A stretch of 64,000 bases of DNA from Salibacter halophilus (GTDB lineage: Bacteria; Bacteroidota; Bacteroidia; Flavobacteriales_G; Salibacteraceae), in the NCBI RefSeq assembly GCF_008806325.1, contig NZ_WACR01000001.1, forward strand, positions 186,001 through 250,000. Direction: 5' to 3'. Under the pieces are notes generated by a model that was not told the DNA's origin, ran no database searches, and was given only the letters and a program-made list of their open reading frames with translations. Position numbers and translations under genes: made by a program. Below, one piece after another: positions 35,203 through 44,614 of the stretch (position 1 is the first letter of the stretch; every line of letters begins with the position of its first letter).

Positions 35203-36147
35203 TCAACTATTCTCCTCCAGCCACTTTCTCACATTCTTTTCAATTCGCTGCTTTCTATTTTCATTATCAGCTCGTTTGAATTGATCTCCACTCACTTTTT
35301 CAAAGAGCTCGATGTAGCGCTCACTAACTGATTCGATGTATTCAGGAGTCATCTCAGGCATTCTGTCTCCATCCCTACCCTGAAAGTTGTTATCGATCAA
35401 CCATTTACGCACAAACTCTTTTGACAACTGTTTTTGTGACTCCCCTTTTTGCTGGCGTTCTTCGTAGCCATCAGCATAAAAATAACGAGACGAATCTGGC
35501 GTGTGAATTTCATCGATTAACGTAATCGTTCCATTTTTATCCTTACCAAATTCATACTTGGTATCCACTAAAATCAACCCCTGTTTTTGTGCATGGTCAG
35601 ATCCACGCTCAAAAAGTGCACGAGTCGCTTTTTCTAACTCGCGATAATCCGATTCAGAAACAAGTCCTTTTTCCAAAATTTCTTCTCTGGAAATATCTTC
35701 ATCGTGCCCCTCGTGAGCTTTTGTTGTGGGTGTGATAATAGGCTCGGGAAGCTTGTCATTTTCTTTGAGGCCATCGGGAAGAGTAACTCCACAGATTTCA
35801 CGTTTTCCGTCACGATACACTCGCCATGCATGACCTGCCAAATAGCCTCGAATGACCATTTCAACCGGAAAAGGATCACACAATTTCCCAATTGTAACAG
35901 ATGGATCAGGAGTGCCCAATTTCCAGTTTGGAATAATATCGCTTGTCAGATCCAGAAACTTAGCTGCCAATTGGTTCAGAACCTGCCCTTTGTAAGGTAT
36001 CGGTTTAGGAAGTACAACATCAAAAGCACTAATCCGATCGCTTACAACCATTACCAATAAATCATTTTCGAGGTAATAAACATCGCGTACTTTACCTCGG
36101 TAATGACGGATCTGACCGTTAAACTTAAATTCTGGAATACCTGTCAT
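35203..36147 (-). CDS. purC: Phosphoribosylaminoimidazole-succinocarboxamide synthase (SAICAR synthase)
   Basis: 314 residues. The ATP-grasp-like SAICAR synthase pattern is complete: [27 protein letters not shown] near the N-terminus, [26 protein letters not shown] and the signature [17 protein letters not shown]. It ligates aspartate to CAIR in purine biosynthesis. The length is typical of the longer bacterial/yeast-type form rather than the ~240-residue E. coli form. The start codon overlaps the stop of the PhoH-like gene by four bases. Confidence 0.93.
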   Translation of the reverse strand: MTGIPEFKFNGQIRHYRGKVRDVYYLENDLLVMVVSDRISAFDVVLPKPIPYKGQVLNQLAAKFLDLTSDIIPNWKLGTPDPSVTIGKLCDPFPVEMVIRGYLAGHAWRVYRDGKREICGVTLPDGLKENDKLPEPIITPTTKAHEGHDEDISREEILEKGLVSESDYRELEKATRALFERGSDHAQKQGLILVDTKYEFGKDKNGTITLIDEIHTPDSSRYFYADGYEERQQKGESQKQLSKEFVRKWLIDNNFQGRDGDRMPEMTPEYIESVSERYIELFEKVSGDQFKRADNENRKQRIEKNVRKWLEENS

Positions 36148-37103
36148 GAGTTCTGATCTTTAAATTGTGATTCGTAAGCATCAATTATTCGCTTCACCAA
36201 TGAGTGACGGATAACGTCACGTTCATCTAGCCTTACGGTTTCAATACCTTTTACATCTTTCAAAATGCGGAGAGCGTGCTTTAGTCCGCTTTTTTGATTG
36301 TACGGCAAATCTACCTGCGATTCATCTCCGGTAATGATAAACTTGGCATTTGCTCCCATTCTCGTGAGGAACATTTTCATTTGATTTTCGGTAGCATTTT
36401 GAGCTTCATCGAGAATCACGAAAGCATGATCGAGCGTTCTCCCACGCATAAATGCCAACGGAGCAATTTCAATCACTCCCTTATCCACAAACATATCGAG
36501 CCTGTCACTCGGTATCATATCACGAAGCGCATCATAGAGAGGTAAAAGATACGGATCCAGTTTTTCTTTTAAATCTCCCGGTAAAAACCCAAGGTGTTCC
36601 CCAGCTTCAACTGCCGGTCTGGTTAAAATAATACGTCTGACTTCTTTGTTTTTTAATGCCTTGACAGCAAGCGCAACCGCAGTATACGTTTTTCCCGTAC
36701 CTGCAGGACCAATTGCAAAAACGAGATCATTTTTATCAGATGAAGCAACAATTCTCTTTTGATTAATTGTTCGGGCCTTGATGATATTTCCGCTCGTGCC
36801 ATGAACTAAAATATCGTTTGACTCCGATGCTTCTTTGGCTTTCATTTCACCTTCTTCACCTAACAACAACTCAATATTTTGCGGACTCAAAGAGTTGTAT
36901 CGATTGTAGTGCTTGAGCAAGAGTTTCATTTTTTCATTGAACTCTTCTAGCTCCTTTTTGCTGCCCCTGGCTGTAATTTCAGTACCGCGAGCATGAATCT
37001 TCAACTTGGGAAAAAAGGATTTTATGAGTTGGATATTGGCGTTGTTGACACCAAAAATCTCTACCGGATTACTCGTTTCAAACTGGATGACTGTTTCTTG
37101 CAA
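36144..37103 (-). CDS. PhoH family ATPase
   Basis: 319 residues. An N-terminal ~110-residue KH-like portion precedes the ATPase: Walker A GPAGTGKT (132-139), Walker [12 protein letters not shown], and the [23 protein letters not shown] region typical of PhoH-like/SF1-type NTPases. Family members are phosphate-starvation-induced or RNA-processing ATPases (PhoH, PhoL); which one this is cannot be told. It is the upstream partner of purC with a four-base overlap. Confidence 0.88.
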   Translation of the reverse strand: MQETVIQFETSNPVEIFGVNNANIQLIKSFFPKLKIHARGTEITARGSKKELEEFNEKMKLLLKHYNRYNSLSPQNIELLLGEEGEMKAKEASESNDILVHGTSGNIIKARTINQKRIVASSDKNDLVFAIGPAGTGKTYTAVALAVKALKNKEVRRIILTRPAVEAGEHLGFLPGDLKEKLDPYLLPLYDALRDMIPSDRLDMFVDKGVIEIAPLAFMRGRTLDHAFVILDEAQNATENQMKMFLTRMGANAKFIITGDESQVDLPYNQKSGLKHALRILKDVKGIETVRLDERDVIRHSLVKRIIDAYESQFKDQNS

Positions 37104-37191
37104 AGGATTTAATTTATAAAAGTTTTACCGTACTATTTTGCTAATTTCGTGGAGGCAAAATTATTGATTTCGCTCGATCCTAAAACGCGTC

Positions 37192-37977
37192 ATGCATATA
37201 ATTACACTTACAACAGATCTCGGCTTAAAGGACTATTATGTTGCTGCAATTAAAGGCAGCATATTAAAAGAATTACCAAACGCCAGAATTGTTGACGTAA
37301 CGCACGAAATTAAAAAATACAATGTCCCTGAATCGGCCTTTGTCGTTCGAAATGTATTCAATGATTTTCCTGAAGGCAGTATCCATATAATTGGCGTGCG
37401 ATCATTTGAAAGTGAAAACAACCCACACGTTGCTATTTTGTACAGAGGCCATTTTTTCCTGGGATGTGATAATGGAATGTTTTCGCTAATCTTTGATGAC
37501 AAGCCCGATAAGATTATCAAGCTACAGATTAATAAAGAAACAGAAGTATCAGCATTCCCCACAAAAGAAGTCTTTGTGAAAGCCGCTACACACTTGGCTA
37601 GAGGCGGAACCATTGAAATGCTTGGCAACCCTGTTCCTGAGTTATCTCAAGCCGTAGCATTTCAACCTGTTATCGATCAGGACTATATCAGGGGGAATTT
37701 CCAGTACATCGATTCCTACGGAAACCTCATCACTAATATCAATCAGCAGTTATTCAATCGTGTTGGTCAGAACCGAAAGTTCAAAATCTCATTCAGGAAT
37801 CCACGATTTGAGGTAAATGAAATCTCCAGATCTTACGAAGATGTACTTGAAGGAGATATTCTGGCTCTCTTTGGTAGTTCAGGTTTTTTAGAAATCTGTA
37901 TTAATGCCGGTTCAGCCACACGTTTATTAGGTTTAAAACTCAACGAAACCGTAAGTATAGAGTTCTATGATCATTAG
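37192..37977 (+). CDS. SAM hydrolase / SAM hydroxide adenosyltransferase family (DUF62)
   Basis: 261 residues. The start IITLTTDLGLKDYYVAAIKG is diagnostic: the Asp of TTDLG and the following DY bind the ribose of SAM. VDVTHEI and FLGCDNGMFSL complete the N-terminal domain, and a C-terminal beta-barrel (about 170-261) has GNLITNI and the NETVSIEF end. The family hydrolyses SAM to adenosine and methionine; the fluorinase/chlorinase loop is not evident, so halogenation is unlikely. It overlaps the next gene by 11 bases, indicating coupling. One GGTCAGAACC word is at 37765. Confidence 0.87.
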   Translation: MHIITLTTDLGLKDYYVAAIKGSILKELPNARIVDVTHEIKKYNVPESAFVVRNVFNDFPEGSIHIIGVRSFESENNPHVAILYRGHFFLGCDNGMFSLIFDDKPDKIIKLQINKETEVSAFPTKEVFVKAATHLARGGTIEMLGNPVPELSQAVAFQPVIDQDYIRGNFQYIDSYGNLITNINQQLFNRVGQNRKFKISFRNPRFEVNEISRSYEDVLEGDILALFGSSGFLEICINAGSATRLLGLKLNETVSIEFYDH

Positions 37978-38260
37978 AATTGTCAAAATGACATTTAAGG
38001 AAGACCGTATTGATACCTTTCTCGAAAACTTCAATGCGAATAAAGAAAAAATAAGAGCTGTAGATGGTTGTGAACATCTAGAACTACTAAATGATGTCGA
38101 CAACGAAAATACTTTCTTCACTTATAGCTATTGGCAATCTGTAGATCACCTAAACCAATACAGAGAGTCTAACTTATTCAAAACCATCTGGAAAAACACG
38201 AAAATACACTTTTCCGACAAGCCTCAAGCCTGGAGCGTGAAACGCAAAATATCGGTATAA
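37967..38260 (+). CDS. Antibiotic biosynthesis monooxygenase (ABM) domain protein
   Basis: 97 residues, a single ferredoxin-like ABM domain: IRIVKMTFKEDRIDTFLENF, an HLELLNDVDNENTFFTYSYW strand pair and a YRESNLFKTIWKNTKIHFSDKP end. Members are small dimeric proteins including quinol monooxygenases and haem-degrading enzymes. No haem-binding His/Asn pair is evident, so the activity is open. It starts 11 bases before the end of the SAM hydrolase gene, in another frame. Confidence 0.82.
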   Translation: MIIRIVKMTFKEDRIDTFLENFNANKEKIRAVDGCEHLELLNDVDNENTFFTYSYWQSVDHLNQYRESNLFKTIWKNTKIHFSDKPQAWSVKRKISV

Positions 38261-38284
38261 AGCGCAATTTTTTGTCATTAAGCG

Positions 38285-38313
38285 TTTGTTGTTGAAAACT
38301 TTTACTAATTTTG
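38285..38313 (+). promoter_or_regulatory. Promoter of the PID-CTERM-like small gene
   Basis: TTTG (38285-38288), 17 bases, then TAATTTTG (38306-38313): an almost ideal Bacteroidota -33/-7 pair. The ATG at 38319 lies only five bases further, so the mRNA would be nearly leaderless. Confidence 0.55.
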
Positions 38314-38318
38314 TTGGT

Positions 38319-38516
38319 ATGAAAAAGTGGTTTATATCAACGATACTCGTGATGGCTTTGGGGATTGCATTTGGTCAACCGCAAGCACCAGCTCCAAATG
38401 ATTTTGGAGATCCAGATGTTCCTATTGATGGTATTTCATCTCTCTTAATAGCAGGAGGAGTAATTTTCGGTGGTAAAAAGGCATACGATCTCAAGAAAAA
38501 GAACGAAGAAAATTAA
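38319..38516 (+). CDS. Short exported protein with PID-CTERM-like C-terminus
   Basis: 65 residues from ATG 38319. The 11 codons upstream (start 38286) overlap the promoter and are rejected. The signal peptide MKKWFISTILVMALGIAFGQ is followed by a Pro/Asp-rich linker. The C-terminus then has PIDGISSLLIAGGVIFGGKKAYDL and KKKNEEN. This layout (PID box, one hydrophobic helix with glycines, basic tail) is that of the PID-CTERM sorting signals described in Flavobacteriales, which resemble exosortase substrates. Almost nothing is left between the two signals, so it may be a minimal substrate. No exosortase gene is in the window. Confidence 0.6.
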   Translation: MKKWFISTILVMALGIAFGQPQAPAPNDFGDPDVPIDGISSLLIAGGVIFGGKKAYDLKKKNEEN

Positions 38517-38547
38517 TCAATTACATATTCCCTTTTATTTGGTTACA

Positions 38548-38577
38548 GACTCTTTGATATTTCAAAGGGTCTTTTTT
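38548..38577 (+). terminator. Terminator of the PID-CTERM-like gene
   Basis: GACTCTTTGA and TCAAAGGGTC form a stem with one G-U pair and a TATT loop, followed by seven T residues. Confidence 0.75.
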
Positions 38578-38585
38578 TGGTATAA

Positions 38586-38618
38586 AAAAAAGCGCGGCTC
38601 CCTGAAGAACCACGCTTT
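38586..38618 (-). terminator. Terminator of the nrdBA transcript
   Basis: On the minus strand AAAGCGTGGTTC pairs with GAGCCGCGCTTT (two G-U pairs) and is followed by a run of T residues. The G-U pairs form only in the minus-strand RNA, in line with termination of nrdA. Confidence 0.7.
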
Positions 38619-38646
38619 AACAGCATGAACATTAATGCTTAACTAA

Positions 38647-40989
38647 TCATGAGTTTGCTTGCTGTTCACTTTGCACTTGTTCTGCCTCTCCTTTACCGTT
38701 TTGATCTTCAGCCTTGAGAGCTGTTTTGTCGACAGTAAACTTAATTGCATCACGTGCTGCCTTAGTTCTCAAATAGTACATTCCTGTTTTAAGGCCTTTT
38801 TTCCAGCCGTAGAAATGCATTGAAGTGAGTTTAGCAAAGTTGGCATTCTCCATAAACACATTGAGCGATTGAGACTGGCAAATGAATGCCCCACGATCAG
38901 CAGCCATTTCAAGAATTGACTTTTGACTGATCTCCCAGGCTGTTTTGTAAAGCTCTTTAAGGTTATCTGGAATATCCGGAATATTTTGAATCGATCCGTT
39001 AGCAGCAATCAATCTGTTTTTCATTTCTTCATCCCACAGATCTAGCTTTACCAAATCGCGCAACAAGTGTTTATTGATAACGATGAACTCACCAGACAAT
39101 GTTCTACGTGTGTAAATGTTAGAAGTGTATGGCTCAAAACATTCGTTATTTCCGAGGATCTGACTGGTAGAAGCTGTTGGCATAGGAGCTAAGAGAAGAC
39201 TATTTCTCGCTCCATGCTTCATAACTTCCTCACGAAGCACATCCCATTCCCAGCGATCTGTAGGTTCAACGCCCCAAAGATCATGTTGGAATTTACCTTC
39301 ACTCAATGGCGATCCTTCAAAAGTTTCATATGCGCCTTCTTCTTTAGCTAAATCTTTTGAAGCTGTCATTGACGCGTAGTAAAGCGTTTCAAAAACTTCT
39401 TTATTCAACTGACGCGCTTTTTCCGAATCAAATGGATAACGTAACTGAATAAATGCATCTGCCAATCCCTGAACACCAATTCCAATTGGTCTGTGACGCA
39501 TATTAGAATTCTTAGCTTCTTTTACAGGATAGTAATTTCCATCGATTATCTTATTGAGATTCAACGTAACCTCGTAAGTTACTTCAAACAGCTTATCATG
39601 ATCAAACTCTCCATCTTCGTTTATGAATTTTGGAAGAGCTATTGATGCCAGGTTACAAACCGCAACTTCATCAGGAGAAGTGTACTCAATAATCTCTGTA
39701 CAAAGGTTGGAAGACTTAATTGTACCAAGGTTTTGTTGATTACTCTTTCCATTAGCTGCGTCCTTGTAAAGCATGTAAGGCGTTCCTGTCTCAATTTGAG
39801 ATTCTAGCACTTTAAACCAAAGTTCCTGGGCCTTAATTGTTTTGCGCCCTTTACCCTCTTTCTCATACTTGAGATACAGTTTCTCAAACTCTTCACCATG
39901 AGTATCACTTAAACCGGGACATTCATTAGGACACATCAAGGTCCATTCTCCGTTTTCTTCAACGCGTTTCATGAATAAATCAGGAACCCATAAAGAATAG
40001 AAAAGGTCTCTTGCGCGCTGCTCTTCTTTACCGTGATTCTTTTTCAAATCCAGGAAGTCAAAAATATCAGCATGCCATGGCTCTAAATAAATTGCAAATG
40101 AACCTTTGCGCTTTCCACCACCCTGATCTACATAGCGAGCAGTGTCATTGAATACTCGCAACATTGGAACAATTCCGTTAGAAGTTCCATTTGTTCCGCG
40201 AATGTAAGAGCCGGTAGCACGAATATTATGAGCAGCTAAACCAATACCTCCTGCACTTTGTGAAATCTTAGCACATTGCTTGAGTGTGTCGTAAATACCA
40301 TCAATACTGTCTTCTTTCATCGTCAAAAGGAAACAAGAAGACATTTGAGGTTTTGGTGTTCCGGCATTGAAAAGAGTTGGTGTGGCATGAGTAAACCACT
40401 TCTCACTCATGAGGTTGTACGTTTTTATAGCTGAGTCGATATCATCCTTATGAATACCAACTGCTACCCTCATGAGCATATGCTGCGGCCGCTCTACAAT
40501 TTCGTCTTCAATTTTGAGCAAATATGCTCGCTCAAGGGTCTTGAATCCGAAAAAGTCATATTGAAAATCGCGGTCGTAAATAATACTGCTATCTAACTGC
40601 TCCTTATTATCCATGATCACTTTGTAAACATCATCAGCAATCATAGGAGCTTTTTTATTCGTCTTAGGATCAACAAACTCATAAAGATCAGTCATCGTTT
40701 CAGAAAACGATTTTTTTGTTCCTTTATGAAGGTTAGATACAGCTATTCGTGCAGCCAAAACTGCAAAATCAGGGTGCTTTGTAACCATTGAAGCTGTAAC
40801 CTCAGCCGCCAAATCGTCTAAGACACGTGTGGTAACACCATCATATAGACCTTCGATTACTCGCATTGCGATTTGAACAGGATCAACAACTGGAGCCAAT
40901 CCGTAACAAAGCTTTTTTACTCTGGCCTGTATCTTATCGAATTTTACAGACTCTTTTCTGCCATCTCTTTTTACAACGTACATACTCAT
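38647..40989 (-). CDS. nrdA: Ribonucleoside-diphosphate reductase, alpha subunit (class Ia)
   Basis: 780 residues. An N-terminal ATP-cone ([20 protein letters not shown]) precedes the ten-stranded barrel with the radical-chemistry core: [15 protein letters not shown] (active-site Cys), the NLCTEI loop with its Cys and Glu, and the [20 protein letters not shown] segment. The C-terminal tail is Lys/Glu/Gln-rich and I do not see the usual C-terminal CxxC cysteine pair there (it ends [12 protein letters not shown]), which is a point to check. It makes deoxyribonucleotides with NrdB, encoded just upstream with 21 bases between them. Confidence 0.93.
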   Translation of the reverse strand: MSMYVVKRDGRKESVKFDKIQARVKKLCYGLAPVVDPVQIAMRVIEGLYDGVTTRVLDDLAAEVTASMVTKHPDFAVLAARIAVSNLHKGTKKSFSETMTDLYEFVDPKTNKKAPMIADDVYKVIMDNKEQLDSSIIYDRDFQYDFFGFKTLERAYLLKIEDEIVERPQHMLMRVAVGIHKDDIDSAIKTYNLMSEKWFTHATPTLFNAGTPKPQMSSCFLLTMKEDSIDGIYDTLKQCAKISQSAGGIGLAAHNIRATGSYIRGTNGTSNGIVPMLRVFNDTARYVDQGGGKRKGSFAIYLEPWHADIFDFLDLKKNHGKEEQRARDLFYSLWVPDLFMKRVEENGEWTLMCPNECPGLSDTHGEEFEKLYLKYEKEGKGRKTIKAQELWFKVLESQIETGTPYMLYKDAANGKSNQQNLGTIKSSNLCTEIIEYTSPDEVAVCNLASIALPKFINEDGEFDHDKLFEVTYEVTLNLNKIIDGNYYPVKEAKNSNMRHRPIGIGVQGLADAFIQLRYPFDSEKARQLNKEVFETLYYASMTASKDLAKEEGAYETFEGSPLSEGKFQHDLWGVEPTDRWEWDVLREEVMKHGARNSLLLAPMPTASTSQILGNNECFEPYTSNIYTRRTLSGEFIVINKHLLRDLVKLDLWDEEMKNRLIAANGSIQNIPDIPDNLKELYKTAWEISQKSILEMAADRGAFICQSQSLNVFMENANFAKLTSMHFYGWKKGLKTGMYYLRTKAARDAIKFTVDKTALKAEDQNGKGEAEQVQSEQQANS

Positions 40990-41010
40990 AAAATATCGCG
41001 GTTAATAATT

Positions 41011-42042
41011 TTAAAAATCTTCGTCTAAACTAAACTTGGAGCTATCAGAATTTCCACCTCCTGTATTCACTCCTGCTTTTTGATACTCTGCTACGCGTTT
41101 CTCAAAGAAATTTGTTTTACCCTGGAGTGAAATCATCTCCATAAAATCAAATGGGTTTTTGGAGTTGAACACCTTATCACAATCTAGTTCGAGTAAAAGC
41201 CTGTCTGCAACAAACTCGATATACTGAGACATCAAATCTGCATTCATACCGATAAGTTTAACTGGTAATGCATCAGTAACAAACTCTTTTTCAATCTCAA
41301 CAGCATCCAGTATAATCTCTTTTACTCGTTCTTTTGACAGTTGATGTTTGAGGTGATTTGTGTAGAGTAAACAAGCAAAGTCACAGTGCATTCCTTCATC
41401 TCGAGATATGAGTTCATTTGAGAAACTAAGTCCAGGCATCAAGCCTCGTTTCTTCAACCAGAAGATTGAGCAGAATGATCCTGAGAAGAAAATACCTTCA
41501 ACAGCTGCAAACGCAATAAGTCTTTCAGCAAAAGACCCGTTGTCAATCCAGCGAAGAGCCCAGTCGGCTTTTTTCTTCACGCAATCCATCGTTTCAATTG
41601 CATTGAAGAGATAATCTTTCTCTTTCGTGTCTTTTATATAAGTATCGATTAATAAAGAGTAAGTTTCGCTGTGAATGTTTTCGATTGCAATTTGGAATCC
41701 ATAGAAAAACTTTGCTTCAGTATACTGAACTTCATGCAAGAAGTTTTCCGCCAGGTTTTCATTCACGATTCCATCACTTGCAGCAAAGAATGCCAATACA
41801 TGTTTGATGAAGTGACGCTCGTCATCATTAAGCTTTTCATCCCAATCTTTTAAATCTGGATGAAGGTCAATTTCCTCAGCAGTCCAAAAACTGGCTTCAG
41901 CTTTTTTATAAAACTGCCAAATGTCATCGTGTTGAATTGGAAATAGCACGAATCTGTCCTTGTTCTCCTGAAGAATGGGTTCATTTTTCTCAAGTTCCTT
42001 CTGCTTCTCTGATGTAGCTGCTATATCTTGTTGATCACTCAT
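41011..42042 (-). CDS. nrdB: Ribonucleoside-diphosphate reductase, beta subunit
   Basis: 343 residues of the ferritin-like class I R2 family. Diiron ligands are seen in the helices with [38 protein letters not shown] and [15 protein letters not shown], and the radical Tyr is expected at [11 protein letters not shown]. The C-terminus (SKFSLDEDF) is the acidic/aromatic tail that docks onto NrdA. The order nrdB-nrdA on the minus strand with a common terminator at 38586 indicates one transcript. Confidence 0.92.
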   Translation of the reverse strand: MSDQQDIAATSEKQKELEKNEPILQENKDRFVLFPIQHDDIWQFYKKAEASFWTAEEIDLHPDLKDWDEKLNDDERHFIKHVLAFFAASDGIVNENLAENFLHEVQYTEAKFFYGFQIAIENIHSETYSLLIDTYIKDTKEKDYLFNAIETMDCVKKKADWALRWIDNGSFAERLIAFAAVEGIFFSGSFCSIFWLKKRGLMPGLSFSNELISRDEGMHCDFACLLYTNHLKHQLSKERVKEIILDAVEIEKEFVTDALPVKLIGMNADLMSQYIEFVADRLLLELDCDKVFNSKNPFDFMEMISLQGKTNFFEKRVAEYQKAGVNTGGGNSDSSKFSLDEDF

Positions 42043-42371
42043 AGTTTAGAAGTTTAAAAATTTGCAAAAAATCAATAAGAAATTGAAAACCAATAAGTTT
42101 CCGTTAACAATCCTGATAATCAGGGCTTGCGTTTATTTCTTTGAACTCCTACAAATTTTGACAAAAAGCTTCCAAAAAGAGGTGCTAATTACTCCGTTTT
42201 AATTCACAAAAAACTAGAGTTTTGAACAAAGCGATTTAAAATAGTGCTGTTAAAAATTTTTATCGGTCAGAACCGATTTAGCATGAATGGGACTTTCATA
42301 CAAATCAACCTTGTTGATAGACTACCTGAATAGAAAATTGGTTTTGAAAACCTAATAATTTGAGTTACCTT
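42043..42371. promoter_or_regulatory. Intergenic region upstream of nrdBA
   Basis: The 329-bp gap between nrdB and the DUF3109 gene must hold the nrd promoter. I see no NrdR-box pair that I would defend. The clearest structure is ATCGGT-CAGA-ACCGAT (42262-42277), a perfect 6-bp hairpin that contains the genome word GGTCAGAACC (42265-42274). The region is otherwise AT-rich, without a gene. Confidence 0.4.
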
Positions 42372-42938
42372 CTAAAGCGATTTATCGATTTGCTCTAATT
42401 CTTTATAGAAGTTCTCTCCATACTTCCTTATGAGTGGTTCTTTGGTGAATTCAAACACTTTAACCCCTAGTTTATCGCCCAGTTTACAGGCATCTGAACA
42501 AATATCCCATCTATCGTAATTCACAGCCTCAAAGTCTCTGTATTTCTTGACTCTGATGGGGTAGAGATGACAGGAAACGGGTTTGGGAAAGTCGATTTTT
42601 TTATCGCGGTAAGCCTGTTCTATTGAACATTTGGCTGTACCATCAGGATCGAAATTGACATAAGCGCATTCTTTTCCTTTTACCAATGGTGTTACCCACT
42701 CGTTATCCCATGAATCACGGATGTATTTACCCTGTTCCTCCACTGCCTCTATACCTTCTTTACGCATGTAGGGCTTCACTAACTCATAGATTTTATCCAT
42801 CACTTCTAGCTCAGACTCCTCAACCGGTGCTCCCACATCGCCTTCTACACAGCAAGCTCCTTTACATGCTGATAAATCGCAAACAAACTTCTTTTCAAAC
42901 AACTCGCTGGAAAGAATAACATCATCTATCTGAATCAT
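42372..42938 (-). CDS. DUF3109 family protein (Cys-rich, putative metal-binding)
   Basis: About 188 residues from ATG 42938 (MIQIDDVILSSELF). An in-frame ATG at 43001 would add 21 residues that homologues lack. The signature FVCDLSACKGACCVEGDVGAPVEESE carries four cysteines, with further cysteines in GKECAYVNFDPDGTAKCSIEQAY, PVSCHLYPIR and WDICSDACKLG. The arrangement recalls the zinc/iron-sulfur-binding YkgJ-like families. The function is unknown. With the shorter start, the GGATCTGACC word at 42983 lies in the 5' region rather than in the gene. Confidence 0.82.
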   Translation of the reverse strand: MIQIDDVILSSELFEKKFVCDLSACKGACCVEGDVGAPVEESELEVMDKIYELVKPYMRKEGIEAVEEQGKYIRDSWDNEWVTPLVKGKECAYVNFDPDGTAKCSIEQAYRDKKIDFPKPVSCHLYPIRVKKYRDFEAVNYDRWDICSDACKLGDKLGVKVFEFTKEPLIRKYGENFYKELEQIDKSL

Positions 42939-43057
42939 GTTGGCAAATGTAACAAGGTTTTGGTTTTGACGGAATGTTTCCTGGATCTGACCGTTATTCA
43001 TTCCTTCTTCATTTTATCTTTGTGATCTAAATTTTATTGAATCAAACGCGCATTTTC

Positions 43058-44605
43058 ATGGCTCAAAAAGACGATACTTTAAAAAAGATTATTTCCCACT
43101 CTAAAGAATACGGTTTCATTTTTCCATCAAGCGAAATCTATGATGGCCTTAGTGCAACTTACGATTACGGTCAAAATGGTGTTGAACTCAAAAACAACAT
43201 CAAGGAATACTGGTGGAAGGCAATGGTTCAAATGCACGAGAATATTGTTGGCCTCGACTCGGCAATTTTCATGCATCCAACTACCTGGAAAGCCAGCGGT
43301 CACGTTGATGCTTTCAACGACCCAATGATCGATAACAAGGACTCTAAAAAGCGCTACAGGGCTGATGTTCTCGTAGAAGAGCACATTGAAAAAATTCGCG
43401 GTAAAATTCAAAAAGAGGTAAAAAAGGCAGCCAAGAAATTTGGTGGATCTTTCGAAGAAGCGATGTTCATCAAAACGAATCCACGTGTATTAAAATACCA
43501 GGATCAAATAAAATCGATTGAAGAACGACTCAAAAAACTATTGACTGAAGAAGACCTCAAAGGTGTTAAGCAGTTGATTGAAGAATTGGGTATCGCTGAT
43601 CCGGTTTCAGGTTCTAAAAACTGGACTGATGTTCGCCAGTTCAACCTCATGTTTGCTACTGAACTGGGTTCTTTAGCTGACGGAGCTAATAAGGTTTACC
43701 TACGCCCCGAGACAGCTCAGGGTATTTTTGTCAACTTCCTAAACGTGCAAAAGACTGGTCGCAAGAAATTGCCTTTTGGAATTGCGCAAATAGGTAAGGC
43801 TTTTAGAAATGAAATCATTGCACGCCAGTTTATTTTTAGAATGCGGGAGTTTGAGCAAATGGAGATGCAGTTTTTTGTAAAACCAGGGTCAGAACTCGAA
43901 TGGTACGATTACTGGAAAAACTTGCGAATCAACTGGCACAAAGCACTCGGGTTCAACGAAGATCATTATCGTTTTCACGATCACATTAAGTTAGCTCACT
44001 ACGCAAATGCTGCCGCAGATATCGAATACGATTACCCGATGGGCTTCAAAGAACTAGAAGGAATTCACTCTCGTACCGATTTTGACCTCAAGGCTCATGA
44101 AGAACACTCAGGCAAGAAACTGCAATTCTTTGATCCTGAAGAAAACAAGAGCTATATCCCTTACGTGATTGAAACTTCAATCGGGTTGGATAGGATGTTT
44201 CTTGCGGTTCTGACCGAAGCTTATGAAGAAGAAAAACTCGAAGATGGTAGTGAGCGAACTGTGATGCGTATTCCTTCTTTCCTCGCTCCGGTGAAAGCTG
44301 CCGTTATGCCGCTCACCAAGAAAGATGGTTTACCTGAAAAAGCACGCGAAATAATCAATCAACTCAAATTTGATTTCAACTGTGAGTACGATGAAAAAGA
44401 CTCCATTGGTAAGCGATACAGAAGACAAGATGCAGTGGGAACGCCTTACTGCGTTACTGTTGATCACCAAACACTTGAAGATAATTCGGTAACGATTCGC
44501 GAGCGCGACACTATGAAACAAGATCGCGTTTCAATTGAAAATATAGAACAAATACTCATCCAAAAAACGAGCTTAAAAAATGCACTAAAACAGATTTCAG
44601 CGTAA
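43058..44605 (+). CDS. glyS: Glycyl-tRNA synthetase (dimeric class II)
   Basis: 515 residues from ATG 43058 (AQKDDTLKKIISHSKEYGFIFPSSEIYDG); an upstream TTG at 43037 is rejected. It is the eukaryote/archaea-like alpha2 type: LRPETAQGIFVNF, the motif 2 FRNEIIARQFIFRMREFEQMEM split region and motif 3 ETSIGLDRMFLAVL are evident, and the C-terminal anticodon-binding domain starts near residue 415. A TATCTTTG -7-like element lies at 43015-43022. The next gene, an aldehyde dehydrogenase, starts nine bases after the stop. Confidence 0.93.
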   Translation: MAQKDDTLKKIISHSKEYGFIFPSSEIYDGLSATYDYGQNGVELKNNIKEYWWKAMVQMHENIVGLDSAIFMHPTTWKASGHVDAFNDPMIDNKDSKKRYRADVLVEEHIEKIRGKIQKEVKKAAKKFGGSFEEAMFIKTNPRVLKYQDQIKSIEERLKKLLTEEDLKGVKQLIEELGIADPVSGSKNWTDVRQFNLMFATELGSLADGANKVYLRPETAQGIFVNFLNVQKTGRKKLPFGIAQIGKAFRNEIIARQFIFRMREFEQMEMQFFVKPGSELEWYDYWKNLRINWHKALGFNEDHYRFHDHIKLAHYANAAADIEYDYPMGFKELEGIHSRTDFDLKAHEEHSGKKLQFFDPEENKSYIPYVIETSIGLDRMFLAVLTEAYEEEKLEDGSERTVMRIPSFLAPVKAAVMPLTKKDGLPEKAREIINQLKFDFNCEYDEKDSIGKRYRRQDAVGTPYCVTVDHQTLEDNSVTIRERDTMKQDRVSIENIEQILIQKTSLKNALKQISA

Positions 44606-44614
44606 ATTTACAGC

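Noticed and set aside
42043-42371. NrdR boxes upstream of nrdBA
   Set aside because: No pair of the expected palindromic 16-bp boxes at the right spacing could be seen.
43037-43057. TTG upstream start for glyS
   Set aside because: The ATG at 43058 matches the expected N-terminus and the extra seven residues have no family support.
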